Source of the DNA: Candidatus Aminicenantota bacterium
GTDB taxonomy: Bacteria; Acidobacteriota; Aminicenantia; UBA2199
NCBI GenBank assembly: GCA_029939015.1
Contig: JAOZTV010000004.1
Span: 1-15,697, forward strand
Direction: 5' to 3'
DNA length: 15,697 bases
Shown: piece after piece, positions 1-7,542 of the stretch
How the letters are laid out: each line of letters starts with the position of its first letter
How positions within the stretch are numbered: position 1 is the stretch's first letter
The notes under the pieces: model-generated
Database searches by the model: none
What the model saw: the letters and a program-made list of their open reading frames with translations, nothing else
Told to the model about the DNA's origin: nothing
Position numbers and translations under genes: made by a program

Positions 1-223
1 TCTCATAAAAACTTGTCAGAAAGAGCATTATCTTATATAAGTTTTTTTCACACCAATCTGGATTTTTATAATTCTATTTCTTTTCCATTTAAAATGATTT
101 TAGAATTAATTTTTGCCATCTTGCTTACCATTAATGTAAGACCGCAATACTGTTTTTCAATTTTAGTTTATAGTTGATATGAAAAATAAGACAGGAATTA
201 ACTTTGAATTAAGTATAAAATAT
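1..223. other. non-coding left edge, no gene recognised
   Basis: This AT-rich stretch lies downstream of the DUF4388 gene and runs to the window edge. No convincing reading frame is present. A short minus-strand open stretch of about 35 codons (roughly 62-167) ends in a stop but has no ribosome-binding site and no recognisable product. An A/T-only inverted repeat (7-14 against 39-46) followed by a T-run could be a weak terminator for something left of the window, but the stem has almost no GC. Confidence 0.5.
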
Positions 224-766
224 TTAAAATTTTAGTTTTAAAAGTTTAGCGGATATCATTCCAAATAAAATCCTTGAAGTGTCGTATATATTGATGCCAG
301 CTTCATTTGAAATTTCTTCTATACTTTTATGACCATCAATTTTTGCAATAATAAGCCATTCAAGAGTAGTCAGAGATATTTTTCTTCTCTCTTCTTTATT
401 GACATCATTAAAAACAGGGATAGATTCTATTGAACCGATTTTACGTCTTAATACATTCCATTCATCAATTCGTCTTGCAGCTTCCATTAATAATGATGTT
501 ACAGACCTAGTTATTGATTGGGTAACATCAAAGATACCTTCTTCAAATACAAACTCTCCCTTGCTCCAGGCAATAAGAGTAAACACTGCATCTTCACCTG
601 CATAATTCCCTATTGAAGAATGAATAATCTCACCAGATTTTATATATATATATCCTTTGTTATCAATACCCTTTGAAAGTACAAACCTACCACTCTGCTT
701 TGAATTAGAAACCAACTGCATTATGTCAGCTAAATTTATTGAATCTAATGAACCTTGTAATCCCAT
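224..766 (-). CDS. DUF4388 (PATAN-type) domain protein
   Basis: This 180-residue protein starts with the typical DUF4388 opening (MGLQGSLDSINLADIMQLV), followed by the 'sGrF.L......GYIYIKSGEIIHS' core and an 'F.W..GeFvFeeg' segment at about residues 67-78. DUF4388 proteins occur in signalling and gliding or twitching-motility contexts; their molecular role is poorly known. The C-terminal part (about 125-180, 'LTTLEWLIIAKIDGHKSIEEI') resembles the winged-helix-like segment that often follows DUF4388. There is no membrane segment or signal peptide, so it is probably cytoplasmic. It has its own near-consensus promoter (798-825) and an AGAGG ribosome-binding site at 778-782, so it is probably transcribed alone although it lies downstream of the hydrolase on the same strand. 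The family call is solid; the biological role is unknown. Confidence 0.85.
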   Translation of the reverse strand: MGLQGSLDSINLADIMQLVSNSKQSGRFVLSKGIDNKGYIYIKSGEIIHSSIGNYAGEDAVFTLIAWSKGEFVFEEGIFDVTQSITRSVTSLLMEAARRIDEWNVLRRKIGSIESIPVFNDVNKEERRKISLTTLEWLIIAKIDGHKSIEEISNEAGINIYDTSRILFGMISAKLLKLKF

Positions 767-797
767 TTAATATTTATCCTCTTATTATATAAAACTC

Positions 798-825
798 ATT
801 ATAATATTTTTGTAGTATTTGTCAA
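798..825 (-). promoter_or_regulatory. sigma-70-type promoter of the DUF4388 gene
   Basis: Read on the minus strand, a perfect -35 hexamer TTGACA (820-825) and a perfect -10 hexamer TATAAT (798-803) are separated by 16 bp. The predicted transcription start is near 791, giving a leader of about 25 nt before the ATG at 766. This is one of the two clearest promoters in the window. Confidence 0.85.
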
Positions 826-837
826 GAAATAATCTAA

Positions 838-1767
838 CTAAATATTATTTTTTAACCAATTTACAACATCTCTATATACTTCATTTTTATTTATTTCATT
901 TAGTATTTCATGTCTTGCATCTTTATAGAGGTTAATCTTTACATTCTTCATTCCTCTTTTCAGAAACTTTTCATATACCTCTTTTACACCTTTACCATTT
1001 TCTCCGACAGGATCCTTGCCACCGGATATAAATAAAACAGGTAAATTTTCAGGTATTTTTTCTATGTTTTCATAGTTATTTACAAAAAAGACTCCATTAA
1101 GCAAATCCAGAAAAAAACCTGTTGAAAAGACACTGCCACAAAGCGGGTCATCAATATATTTAACAACAATATCTTTGTCTCTAGTCAACCAGTCATATTC
1201 AGTATTAACCGGTTTAAACGATTTATTAAAAGCACCAAAAGATAATTTTGTCATCAATTTACTTTTAGCCCGTTTACCTCTAAAAAATATTTCAGTTTTA
1301 ACGATTAATTTTCCTATTCGCCCAAGTAAACCAGGATGACCACCAGTTCCTGAAAGTATAACACCATTAAGTGTTACCCCATTCTGAATCATTAAAGTTC
1401 TTAACAAAAAAGACCCCATACTATGCCCTAAAATAAATACAGGAATATCTTTATATTCAGATCGTATTTTCTCAGTAATTATTTTAATATCATCAACAAC
1501 AATCTGCCAGCCATTTTTTTCTGCAAAAAAACCAATTTCCCGTGAATCTTCCTCTGTTTTCCCATGACCTTTATGATCATTTGCAAATACTACAAAACCC
1601 TCTGAAACCAGTTTTTCAGCAAAGTCATCATATCTTTCACTATGCTCTGCCATACCATGAGCAATTTGGATAACAGCTTTAGCGTCATCCATACGAGCCG
1701 GCATCCATTTTCTGACAAATATTTTTTGCTTATTAGTGCCATCAAGATAAAAACTGCTTCTTTTCAT
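838..1767 (-). CDS. alpha/beta hydrolase, monoacylglycerol lipase / lysophospholipase-like (Hydrolase_4)
   Basis: This 309-residue soluble protein is of the serine aminopeptidase S33 / Hydrolase_4 type. The oxyanion-hole region HGMAEHSERY lies at about 37-46, NDHKGHGKT at 63-71 and the nucleophile elbow GHSMGS at 114-119 (Ser116). The acid is probably the Asp in 'GGKDPVG' and the base the His in 'DARHEILNE' near the C-terminus. Members hydrolyse mono- and lysoglycerolipids or related esters. Length and motif order fit the family and the triad looks intact. The ATG is preceded by AGGAG. The gene starts 8 bp after the MarR stop codon, so the two are almost certainly one operon and the hydrolase is probably induced by the ligand that releases MarR. 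The actual substrate cannot be read from the sequence. Confidence 0.9.
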   Translation of the reverse strand: MKRSSFYLDGTNKQKIFVRKWMPARMDDAKAVIQIAHGMAEHSERYDDFAEKLVSEGFVVFANDHKGHGKTEEDSREIGFFAEKNGWQIVVDDIKIITEKIRSEYKDIPVFILGHSMGSFLLRTLMIQNGVTLNGVILSGTGGHPGLLGRIGKLIVKTEIFFRGKRAKSKLMTKLSFGAFNKSFKPVNTEYDWLTRDKDIVVKYIDDPLCGSVFSTGFFLDLLNGVFFVNNYENIEKIPENLPVLFISGGKDPVGENGKGVKEVYEKFLKRGMKNVKINLYKDARHEILNEINKNEVYRDVVNWLKNNI

Positions 1768-1775
1768 TGTCTCTC

Positions 1776-2195
1776 CTAATTCTTAGACTGAATAGATTGA
1801 ATTATTGTTTTCAAAACCAGATTTACATCCTTTATATTTTTTGCATCTAAATTTTGCATAATTATTTCTATAAATTCATGTTTAATATGTTTTATTTTTT
1901 CTTTAATTTCAATACCACGTTCAGTTAATTCAATATTACATTTTCTTCTATCTATACAGTCAATATCTCTAATTATGACATTCTTCTTAACCATATTTTC
2001 AATAACCCTGCTTGCTCTTGATGGTGAGAGGTTCATTCTTCCAGCAAGTATATTACTAGTTAACCTTTCTTTCGTTTCTAAAACCTCAATACCATTGAAT
2101 TCTACATAAGTGATATTGTATTTAGACAATGAATTTTTTAAATAATCATCCCATTCTTTTTTAATTATACCAATATAATAAATAAAATTATTCAA
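1776..2195 (-). CDS. MarR-family transcriptional regulator
   Basis: This roughly 139-residue winged-helix regulator contains 'LTSNILAGRMNLSPSRASRVIENMVKKNVIIRDID...DRRKCNIELTERG' (split here to show the blocks), the recognition helix, wing (DRRKCNIELT) and helix alpha-5 typical of MarR proteins, which bind DNA as dimers and are usually released by small phenolic or oxidising ligands. I place the start at a TTG (2193-2195) because a strong AGGAGG (2200-2205) lies 4 nt upstream; a longer frame from a TTG at 2219 would put that ribosome-binding site inside the gene. A palindromic operator (2227-2245) overlaps its promoter, so autorepression and co-regulation of the downstream hydrolase are likely. 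There is one Cys in the 'DRRKC' wing region; no OhrR-type redox Cys near the N-terminus is seen. Confidence 0.88.
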   Translation of the reverse strand: MNNFIYYIGIIKKEWDDYLKNSLSKYNITYVEFNGIEVLETKERLTSNILAGRMNLSPSRASRVIENMVKKNVIIRDIDCIDRRKCNIELTERGIEIKEKIKHIKHEFIEIIMQNLDAKNIKDVNLVLKTIIQSIQSKN

Positions 2196-2199
2196 ATAT

Positions 2200-2205
2200 C
2201 CTCCT
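2200..2205 (-). promoter_or_regulatory. ribosome-binding site deciding the TTG start of marR
   Basis: AGGAGG on the minus strand sits 4 nt upstream of TTG at 2195, favouring that codon over the upstream in-frame TTG at 2219. Confidence 0.7.
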
Positions 2206-2226
2206 CTAACTATATGCAAACAACAT

Positions 2227-2245
2227 TAGTTGCTAAAGACAACTA
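2227..2245. promoter_or_regulatory. MarR-type palindromic operator
   Basis: TAGTTG (2227-2232) and CAACTA (2240-2245) form perfect 6-bp inverted arms around a 7-bp spacer. The size and TAGTTG/CAACTA arms resemble known MarR-family sites. One arm overlaps the -10 hexamer of the marR promoter, so binding would block RNA polymerase. That MarR itself binds here is inference. Confidence 0.7.
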
Positions 2246-2269
2246 TACTATACTTTTAAATTTTGTCAA
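2242..2269 (-). promoter_or_regulatory. promoter of the marR-hydrolase operon
   Basis: Minus-strand TTGACA (2264-2269) is followed after 16 bp by TATAGT (2242-2247). The transcription start should fall inside the operator at about 2233-2237. Confidence 0.78.
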
Positions 2270-2275
2270 ATATTT

Positions 2276-2746
2276 TTAAAATACAATCTCAAGAAAGTCC
2301 TCCAATAATGACTTATTTGGATTTTCAATAATTCTACCAATTTCTACATTTTTACTGTAAAAAACAAAAGTTGGTACTTTAATTATATTTTTATCTTCTA
2401 CAAAATATTTTATTGTCTTATCTTTTTTACGTTCACAAAGATAATAATTTATTTCAATTGTTTTATCCAAGCCATTTAATATTTTCATAAATTTGGGTAC
2501 ATTATTCTCTGAATCACCACACCATATGCCAAGATAGATATCAATTCTCAACATATTTTCAATTTTTTCATTCAAAACTTTAATAAATTCAGTATCAGGT
2601 TTAAAATTATTATAATTCTCCTGCCACACTTTCGCAGTCTCAAGAATCGTTTTTTTATTACTTTTTATTAAACTATCTGTATCGCCACTAAATATAATAA
2701 GCTGACATAAAAGAACCAAAAGCACTAATATTGTTAATTTTTTCAT
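2276..2746 (-). CDS. exported thioredoxin-like protein with WCGDS motif
   Basis: This 156-residue protein begins with a signal peptide or anchor (MKKLTILVLLVLLC...). The ATG at 2746 has AGGAG at 2754-2758; an in-frame ATG at 2797 would overlap the upstream gene and hide the signal peptide, so I prefer 2746. The thioredoxin fold is shown by 'YLGIWCGDSENNVPKF' (about 71-86) and the cis-Pro strand 'VPTFVFY'. The active site is CGDS, with a single Cys (Cys76) rather than CxxC. The WCGDS form is a known thioredoxin-like subgroup and is often annotated only as 'thioredoxin family protein'. It probably acts outside the cytoplasm; a monothiol site suggests a binding or isomerase-like rather than a classical dithiol reductase role (inference). 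It follows the MshEN-type gene by 19 bp and is probably co-transcribed with it. No proper lipobox precedes Cys14. Confidence 0.8.
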   Translation of the reverse strand: MKKLTILVLLVLLCQLIIFSGDTDSLIKSNKKTILETAKVWQENYNNFKPDTEFIKVLNEKIENMLRIDIYLGIWCGDSENNVPKFMKILNGLDKTIEINYYLCERKKDKTIKYFVEDKNIIKVPTFVFYSKNVEIGRIIENPNKSLLEDFLEIVF

Positions 2747-2765
2747 TATTAAACTCCTAAATATT

Positions 2766-3431
2766 TTACGATAAAACAAGTACCTTGTCTTCATCAAAAA
2801 ATTTCTTTATTTTAATCAGTATTTTTTCTATATCAGATATATTTGCCTTATAAGGAATTATTCTTACATTTTTCAATTCTTCGATTTGTTTTATCTCAAT
2901 TAATAAACTTGGATCAAACAAAACAACTCTTAAAACCCATTCACCCTTAATATCAAATAATTCCAAAGGAATTGCCTTATACTTCATACAAAATTCTGAT
3001 CCAATTTTTTCAATCAGGTTATAATCTATTTTTTGTTTTTTAAGATCTATTGTATCAATCCATTTTTGTCCCAAGAGATATAAACTAAGTTCATCCTGTG
3101 ATATATAATCTAACATAACTAGTATTTCGCCAAGTTTTTTCTTCATAAACACTTGTTTTGATATAGCTTCCTCTAATTGTTTTTTGTTAATACGCCCTGC
3201 ATTAATTAATATTTTCCCTAACTTTTGATACTTTGCCTCACTTTTATACTTTTCTTCCATTAACTCTTTGGGAGCATTTTTCATAATATTTGATTTATAT
3301 TCTTCTGTTGCATTACAGTAACAAGAAAGGCAAAAAGGACAAATTTTTGTTGGCTTAGGATGACTACAAAATGCAGAATCCATAATATCATAACCTGCTG
3401 TACAATTCCAACATATTATTTCAAAAGCCAA
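2766..3431 (-). CDS. Cys-rich N-terminal domain plus MshEN / GspE N-terminal (GSPII_E_N) domain protein
   Basis: This 221-residue protein has two parts. Residues 1-60 contain Cys7-x2-Cys10, Cys22, His24 and 'KICPFCLSCYCNA' (Cys31, 34, 37, 39), a likely zinc-binding module; a 'hPkPtkiCPFClsCyC' block is familiar from proteins carrying this kind of domain. Residues from about 67 on, 'LGKILINAGRINKKQLEEAI' and then 'KLGEILVMLDYISQDEL', give the tandem helical LG..L...G.I....L repeats of the MshEN/GspE_N domain, which in some secretion ATPases binds cyclic-di-GMP. No ATPase domain follows, so this is a stand-alone regulator, not a pilus motor. The start is TTG at 3431, preceded by AGGTGA (3435-3440). 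It heads a two-gene unit with the thioredoxin-like gene. The domain call is good; the function is unknown. Confidence 0.8.
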   Translation of the reverse strand: MAFEIICWNCTAGYDIMDSAFCSHPKPTKICPFCLSCYCNATEEYKSNIMKNAPKELMEEKYKSEAKYQKLGKILINAGRINKKQLEEAISKQVFMKKKLGEILVMLDYISQDELSLYLLGQKWIDTIDLKKQKIDYNLIEKIGSEFCMKYKAIPLELFDIKGEWVLRVVLFDPSLLIEIKQIEELKNVRIIPYKANISDIEKILIKIKKFFDEDKVLVLS

Positions 3432-3434
3432 ATA

Positions 3435-3440
3435 TCACCT
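3435..3440 (-). promoter_or_regulatory. ribosome-binding site for a TTG start
   Basis: AGGTGA on the minus strand sits 3 nt upstream of the TTG at 3431. It resembles the marR arrangement (purine-rich box, then ATAT, then TTG), supporting TTG as a genuine start codon in this genome. Confidence 0.55.
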
Positions 3441-3547
3441 CACTTAATATTTCTTGATATTTTATTACCATAAAAAAAAAAATAATGCAAGCTTTTTCAA
3501 CTATATAGTAACAATTATACTTTTATTAATGGTAAAATTAACTTTAA

Positions 3548-4759
3548 ATGAGCAAAACAAACAAAACTAAAAAAACATTAATTTTAGTAGAAAATTTACC
3601 TGTACCACACGACCAACGAGTTTGGAGAGAAGCTATTGCATTGGATAATGCAGGTTATCAAGTCAGTATTATATCAAGAAAAGGAAGAAGCTACGACAAC
3701 CTTAGTTATGAAAAAATAAAAAACATTTCGATTTATCGTTTTAGAGCTCACGAAGCTCGTTCGCATTTATTTTCATTTTTCATTGAATATACTCAGGCTT
3801 TATTAATGATGTTTTATTTATCTATAAAAGTATTTTTAAAAGAAGGTTTTGATGTAATACAGATGTGCAACCCTCCTGATTTTTTATTTTTAATAGCTTT
3901 GCCTTATAAATTATTTGGTAAGAAGATAATATTCGATCACCACGATCCTTTTCCAGAAATGTTTCTCACAAAAAAAAACAAAACTAAGTCTCATATTTTT
4001 TATAAAATTCTGATATTCCTGGAGAAAATGACTTTTAAAATTTCTGATATTGTTATATCAACCAATAATTCTCATAAAAATATTGCAATAAATAGAGGTG
4101 GTATTCTTGAAAAAAACATTTTTGTTGTACGAAATGGACCAAATTTTGAGCAAATAAAAGCTATTGAGAAAAAGCAAATATTAAAAAAATACAATAACTT
4201 GACATTAGGATATATTGGCGTTATCGGGGAAACAGATGGAGTTGACAATTTATTAAAATCAATAAAAATATTGCAGACTGAATTTCAAAGAGATGACATT
4301 AAAATTATAATTATTGGAAATGGAACAGAATTAAAAAAAATGAAAAAATATTCAAAAGAACTTGGTCTAGATACTATAGTAGAATTTACAGGTAGATTAC
4401 CATATCAAGATGCAATGAATAGATTAATATACACTGATATTTGTATTTGTCCTGATCCAAAAACATCGTATTCTAATTTATGTACACTATGCAAAACAAT
4501 GGACTATATGGCATTAGCTAAACCAATTGTTTCATTTGACTTATTAGAAAACAAATATACGGCAAACAATAGTGCTATATATGCACAAAATAATAATGAA
4601 TTTGATTTTGCAAGAAAAATAAATTTACTTTTAGACAATGAAAGTTTAAGAAAAAAATTAGGCTTATTAGGAATAAAAAGACTTGAAGATAATAAATTAT
4701 ATTGGAATGATTCAGTTATTAATTTATTAGAAGCATACAAAAGATGTTTCATAAAATAG
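3548..4759 (+). CDS. glycosyltransferase family 4 (GT-B fold)
   Basis: This 403-residue GT4 enzyme transfers a sugar from a nucleotide-sugar donor during surface polysaccharide or glycan synthesis. The N-terminal acceptor half opens with 'LPVPHDQRVWREAIAL', typical of the WbuB-like/GT4 group, and has 'FDHHDPFPEMF' at about 128-138. The C-terminal donor half has 'LGYIGVIGETDGVDNLL', 'IIIIGNGTELKKMKKY', 'VEFTGRLPYQDAMNRL' and 'KTMDYMALAKPIVSFDLLE'. In the last motif Asp stands where most GT4 enzymes have the second Glu of the E-x7-E pattern (usually EYMA), a mild deviation that may or may not matter. No membrane segment is evident. The ATG lacks a clear Shine-Dalgarno sequence. The GT2 gene begins 27 bp downstream, so they form an operon. 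Donor and acceptor are unknown. Confidence 0.9.
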   Translation: MSKTNKTKKTLILVENLPVPHDQRVWREAIALDNAGYQVSIISRKGRSYDNLSYEKIKNISIYRFRAHEARSHLFSFFIEYTQALLMMFYLSIKVFLKEGFDVIQMCNPPDFLFLIALPYKLFGKKIIFDHHDPFPEMFLTKKNKTKSHIFYKILIFLEKMTFKISDIVISTNNSHKNIAINRGGILEKNIFVVRNGPNFEQIKAIEKKQILKKYNNLTLGYIGVIGETDGVDNLLKSIKILQTEFQRDDIKIIIIGNGTELKKMKKYSKELGLDTIVEFTGRLPYQDAMNRLIYTDICICPDPKTSYSNLCTLCKTMDYMALAKPIVSFDLLENKYTANNSAIYAQNNNEFDFARKINLLLDNESLRKKLGLLGIKRLEDNKLYWNDSVINLLEAYKRCFIK

Positions 4760-4786
4760 AATATAGAACCAGTAAATGGAGAATAG

Positions 4787-5698
4787 ATGAAGCTTGTTGC
4801 TATAGTTCCAACTAAAAATGAAGAAGAAAATTTAGAAAATGTAATTAAGTCATTGCTGATGCAAACTTTTCAACCTGTTTTATGTGTATTTGTTGATGAT
4901 GGTTCAACTGATAAAACTCCTGAAATTATCAATACTTACATACAAAAATCTAAAATCATTGATTATATTAAATTAGAGGGTCAAAAAGAGTATATTCTCG
5001 GGGGACATGTAGTGTCTGTTTTTTATAAAGGGAAAGACTATATTGAAAAATCAGGTATAGATTATGATTATATTATAAAACTTGATGCTGACATTAGCTT
5101 TGATAATGAATTTTTTGCAAATATGGTTAAAATTCTTGAAGTCAAAGAATATGGTATAGCTTCTGGTACACCCTATTATTATGAAGGTCACCATAAAATT
5201 TATGATAAAAGTCCAAGATTTCATTCAAAGGGTCAATTTAAGTTTTATAATAAAAAATGTCTTGAAGATATTGGTTCCCTCCCTTATGGATTAGGCTGGG
5301 ATACAGCTGACAATATTAAAGCAATAGATAAAAATTGGGAAACAACAAGACTAGATGAACTGGAATATTTAATGCATCGGAAAATTGGTGGGAAGTACTC
5401 ATTAAAAAAGGGACGAATAAAACACGGGAGTGGAGCATATAATTTAAGATATAGTTTTTTATATCTTATTTTTCGAATTGCACATGACTTGCTTAAACCT
5501 CCAATAATAATTGGCTCAATATATTTTTCATTCGGGTATTTTAAATCATTTTTTTCAAAACAGGAACGTGTTCTTACACAAAATCAGGGCAAAATATTAC
5601 GTAAAATCCTTTGGAAGCATTTATTTAGACGTTTTACATCAGGTGAATTGTATTTATTTCAAAAGCTCCGAACTATTTTTAAAACAAAAAATAACTGA
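4787..5698 (+). CDS. glycosyltransferase family 2 (GT-A fold)
   Basis: This 303-residue GT2 enzyme starts with 'MKLVAIVPTKNEEENLENVI' and contains 'VFVDDGSTDKTPEII' for nucleotide binding. 'IIKLDADISFDNEFF' (about 97-111) supplies the DxD metal site, and 'YGLGWDTADNIKAI' is the acceptor-site region. The C-terminal 90 residues carry hydrophobic stretches around 'FLYLIFRIAHDLLKPPIII', probably a membrane-associating or single-span region. GGAGA lies 5 nt before the ATG. It is co-oriented with and close behind the GT4 gene, and its stop lies 8 bp from the stop of the convergent sulfotransferase-like gene. It probably adds a sugar to a lipid-linked or surface glycan; specificity cannot be inferred. 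Confidence 0.9.
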   Translation: MKLVAIVPTKNEEENLENVIKSLLMQTFQPVLCVFVDDGSTDKTPEIINTYIQKSKIIDYIKLEGQKEYILGGHVVSVFYKGKDYIEKSGIDYDYIIKLDADISFDNEFFANMVKILEVKEYGIASGTPYYYEGHHKIYDKSPRFHSKGQFKFYNKKCLEDIGSLPYGLGWDTADNIKAIDKNWETTRLDELEYLMHRKIGGKYSLKKGRIKHGSGAYNLRYSFLYLIFRIAHDLLKPPIIIGSIYFSFGYFKSFFSKQERVLTQNQGKILRKILWKHLFRRFTSGELYLFQKLRTIFKTKNN

Positions 5699-5706
5699 TT
5701 TAATAT

Positions 5707-6927
5707 TTATAAATTTTTCAAAAATGGGTACTTTTCTAAATCGTATAATTTTATCATTCTGTAAAAAGATGCTCTTTCTTTTTCAACTATATTTATATGT
5801 GGATTATAGAAATCCCAGACAACTTTACCCTTTTTATTTATTTCAAAAGCATGTCCTTTGTTACTTTCTGTAATCAAAACGTTACCATTGGGTAATTGTT
5901 GAGATGCTCCTCTAGTACCAGAATAAAGAATATTCTTTGAATCACCCTTATATTCCCAGACAATTCTATTTTTTAAGGGATTAACTTCAATCACCCTTGA
6001 ATAACCTCTTTTCTCATTCCCATTATCAAAAATCAAAATATTTCCATTATCTAATAAAGTTGGATGATGTTGTTTATAAATAATCCCCTGTCCCCACTTC
6101 CATACAATTTTTTTTAATTCAATATCCAATACAGCAATTAGATTCAATTCACGTACAGATATTAATATATTTCCTTTTTTAAACAGTCCCTTTACATCTC
6201 TTTTAATTATTTCTAAAGAATTGGTATGAAAAACATCTGCTAAAGTATTTGATTCAATTACGATTTTGCTGTTTCTTGTGATTTTTTTATTCAATAACCT
6301 TTTATACAGCCTTGAAAATTTCTTAACTGGAATTTCATTCTTTAATATATCGTATAAAGATATTTCTTTCTTTATCTTTCCCTCAGAAGATAAAATAATT
6401 ATATAGTCATCTAAAATAACAACTGGAAAATTTGATTTCGTCCACCTTACCCTGCGAATAATACTATAAATATCACCATTATCAGAAACCTTTATATCAT
6501 GATGAAAACGATTTTTATTGACCCATAAAACATTGGAATCCCAATCTAGTCTAAACATCATATTATCTTTTATAATAACGAGTAAATCACCATTGCTACA
6601 AACTTCAATATGATGCCAACTATCTTTTTCATTAATTCCTTTTGACCATGAATGCAGTATCTTTCCTGACATATTTATTAAATTAGCCTCATGCTTATTT
6701 CTAGAACTATATATATTTACTCCTTTATAAGTCAATCGCCTATTATATTTAACTACCCCTGTTTTTTGAATATTGTCATCTGCTGGAACCCAACTCAGAT
6801 ATCCTAAAGTTTTTAATTTTTTAACTGAAGTTTTTTTTGGGGGAGGGTCTTTTTCATTCATAAAAAAAAATATTATAATAAATATAAAAATAATAATTAT
6901 GAATAGACTAAGTAATTTTTTAGACAT
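5707..6927 (-). CDS. membrane-anchored arylsulfotransferase (ASST)-like beta-propeller protein
   Basis: This 406-residue protein has an N-terminal hydrophobic anchor (about 4-22, very rich in Ile and Phe) followed by a Pro/Lys linker, so the body should be extracytoplasmic. The rest consists of repeated 'NGnilI...d.......W.w.......' blades: 'HHDIKVSDNGDIYSI', 'HTNSLEII', 'IVWKWGQG', 'QHHPTLLDNGNILIFDNGN', 'RGASQQLPNGNVLITES' and 'GHAFEINKKGKVVWDF'. These His-containing blade motifs match the ASST / Arylsulfotran_2 families, PAPS-independent transferases that move sulfate between phenolic compounds through a catalytic His. Convergence with two glycosyltransferase genes suggests modification of a surface glycan or its precursor, but this is inference. 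The structural class is sure; catalytic activity is less so. A GGGAG motif lies about 10 nt upstream of the ATG. Confidence 0.78.
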   Translation of the reverse strand: MSKKLLSLFIIIIFIFIIIFFFMNEKDPPPKKTSVKKLKTLGYLSWVPADDNIQKTGVVKYNRRLTYKGVNIYSSRNKHEANLINMSGKILHSWSKGINEKDSWHHIEVCSNGDLLVIIKDNMMFRLDWDSNVLWVNKNRFHHDIKVSDNGDIYSIIRRVRWTKSNFPVVILDDYIIILSSEGKIKKEISLYDILKNEIPVKKFSRLYKRLLNKKITRNSKIVIESNTLADVFHTNSLEIIKRDVKGLFKKGNILISVRELNLIAVLDIELKKIVWKWGQGIIYKQHHPTLLDNGNILIFDNGNEKRGYSRVIEVNPLKNRIVWEYKGDSKNILYSGTRGASQQLPNGNVLITESNKGHAFEINKKGKVVWDFYNPHINIVEKERASFYRMIKLYDLEKYPFLKNL

Positions 6928-7083
6928 AATATATACTCCCTAATCTGGCATAGTTAGAACCAAAAGTTTTAAGTAAAAAAAACTAGTAATTAACATAGTG
7001 CAATAATAGCATAAATAATAAAAAAATCTATTATTTGTTTTGTTATTGTTTGTTTTATTAATGAATAATTATATTATGAATTG

Positions 7084-7515
7084 CTAATCGTAAATAAGTT
7101 GAATTAAATCGTCACAATGGGTAATACTTTTATATACTGGGCAATCTCTACATGATGGCAGTGGATCTGCACATTTTTCTTCTGATGCCCAACAGGGGAC
7201 TGTTTTAATTTTAAGGGGTTTGCAAGCTTTTTTTTTCTCATTATTACAGCCCCTTAATTTCCAGCAAGGAATTAAAGCGAGCATTCTTTTAATTCCATTA
7301 AAATTCAAGCCATCTTCCTTTATCATCTTTTTAATACATTTGATTTTTTGCAATTCTACATCAGAGAATAATCTTCGCCCCGTATCAGTTTTATGGGTCA
7401 AAATTAATCCCTCATTCTCATACTGCCTGAGAGAATGTACAGATATTCCAAGCTTATTAGATGCAACACCAATTGTATAAACCGGTTCAGATGATATATT
7501 TTTATCTAAAATCAT
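7084..7515 (-). CDS. MerR-family regulator with Cys-rich CW...CW C-terminal domain
   Basis: This 143-residue protein has a MerR/HspR-like winged HTH at about 12-55 ('VYTIGVASNKLGISVHSLRQ', 'YENEGLI', 'DTGRRLFSDVELQKIK'), then a dimerisation helix. A tail from residue 84 has Cys at 84, 90, 98, 108, 115, 122, 125 and 134, plus Cys60 before it. The pattern PCW-x4-GC ... C ... PCW ... C ... C-x2-C resembles the small 'two-CW' Cys-rich domain known as a stand-alone protein in anaerobes. The tail may bind a metal or Fe-S cluster or sense sulfur species (inference). The gene is last in the sulfur operon, 27 bp after the rhodanese-like gene, so it probably regulates the operon. The ATG at 7515 has only a weak ribosome-binding site. 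Confidence 0.85.
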   Translation of the reverse strand: MILDKNISSEPVYTIGVASNKLGISVHSLRQYENEGLILTHKTDTGRRLFSDVELQKIKCIKKMIKEDGLNFNGIKRMLALIPCWKLRGCNNEKKKACKPLKIKTVPCWASEEKCADPLPSCRDCPVYKSITHCDDLIQLIYD

Positions 7516-7542
7516 ATTTAATCTAATAGATAAGTCTATTTA

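Noticed and set aside
7..46. AAAAACTT / AAGTTTTT stem with T-run as a terminator
   Set aside because: The stem has only two G-C pairs and a 24-nt loop, and no gene is visible that it would end.
7013..7036. AAATAATA / TATTATTT inverted repeat after the MerR gene as terminator
   Set aside because: The stem is entirely A/T and no T-tract follows directly; such repeats are expected by chance in this composition.
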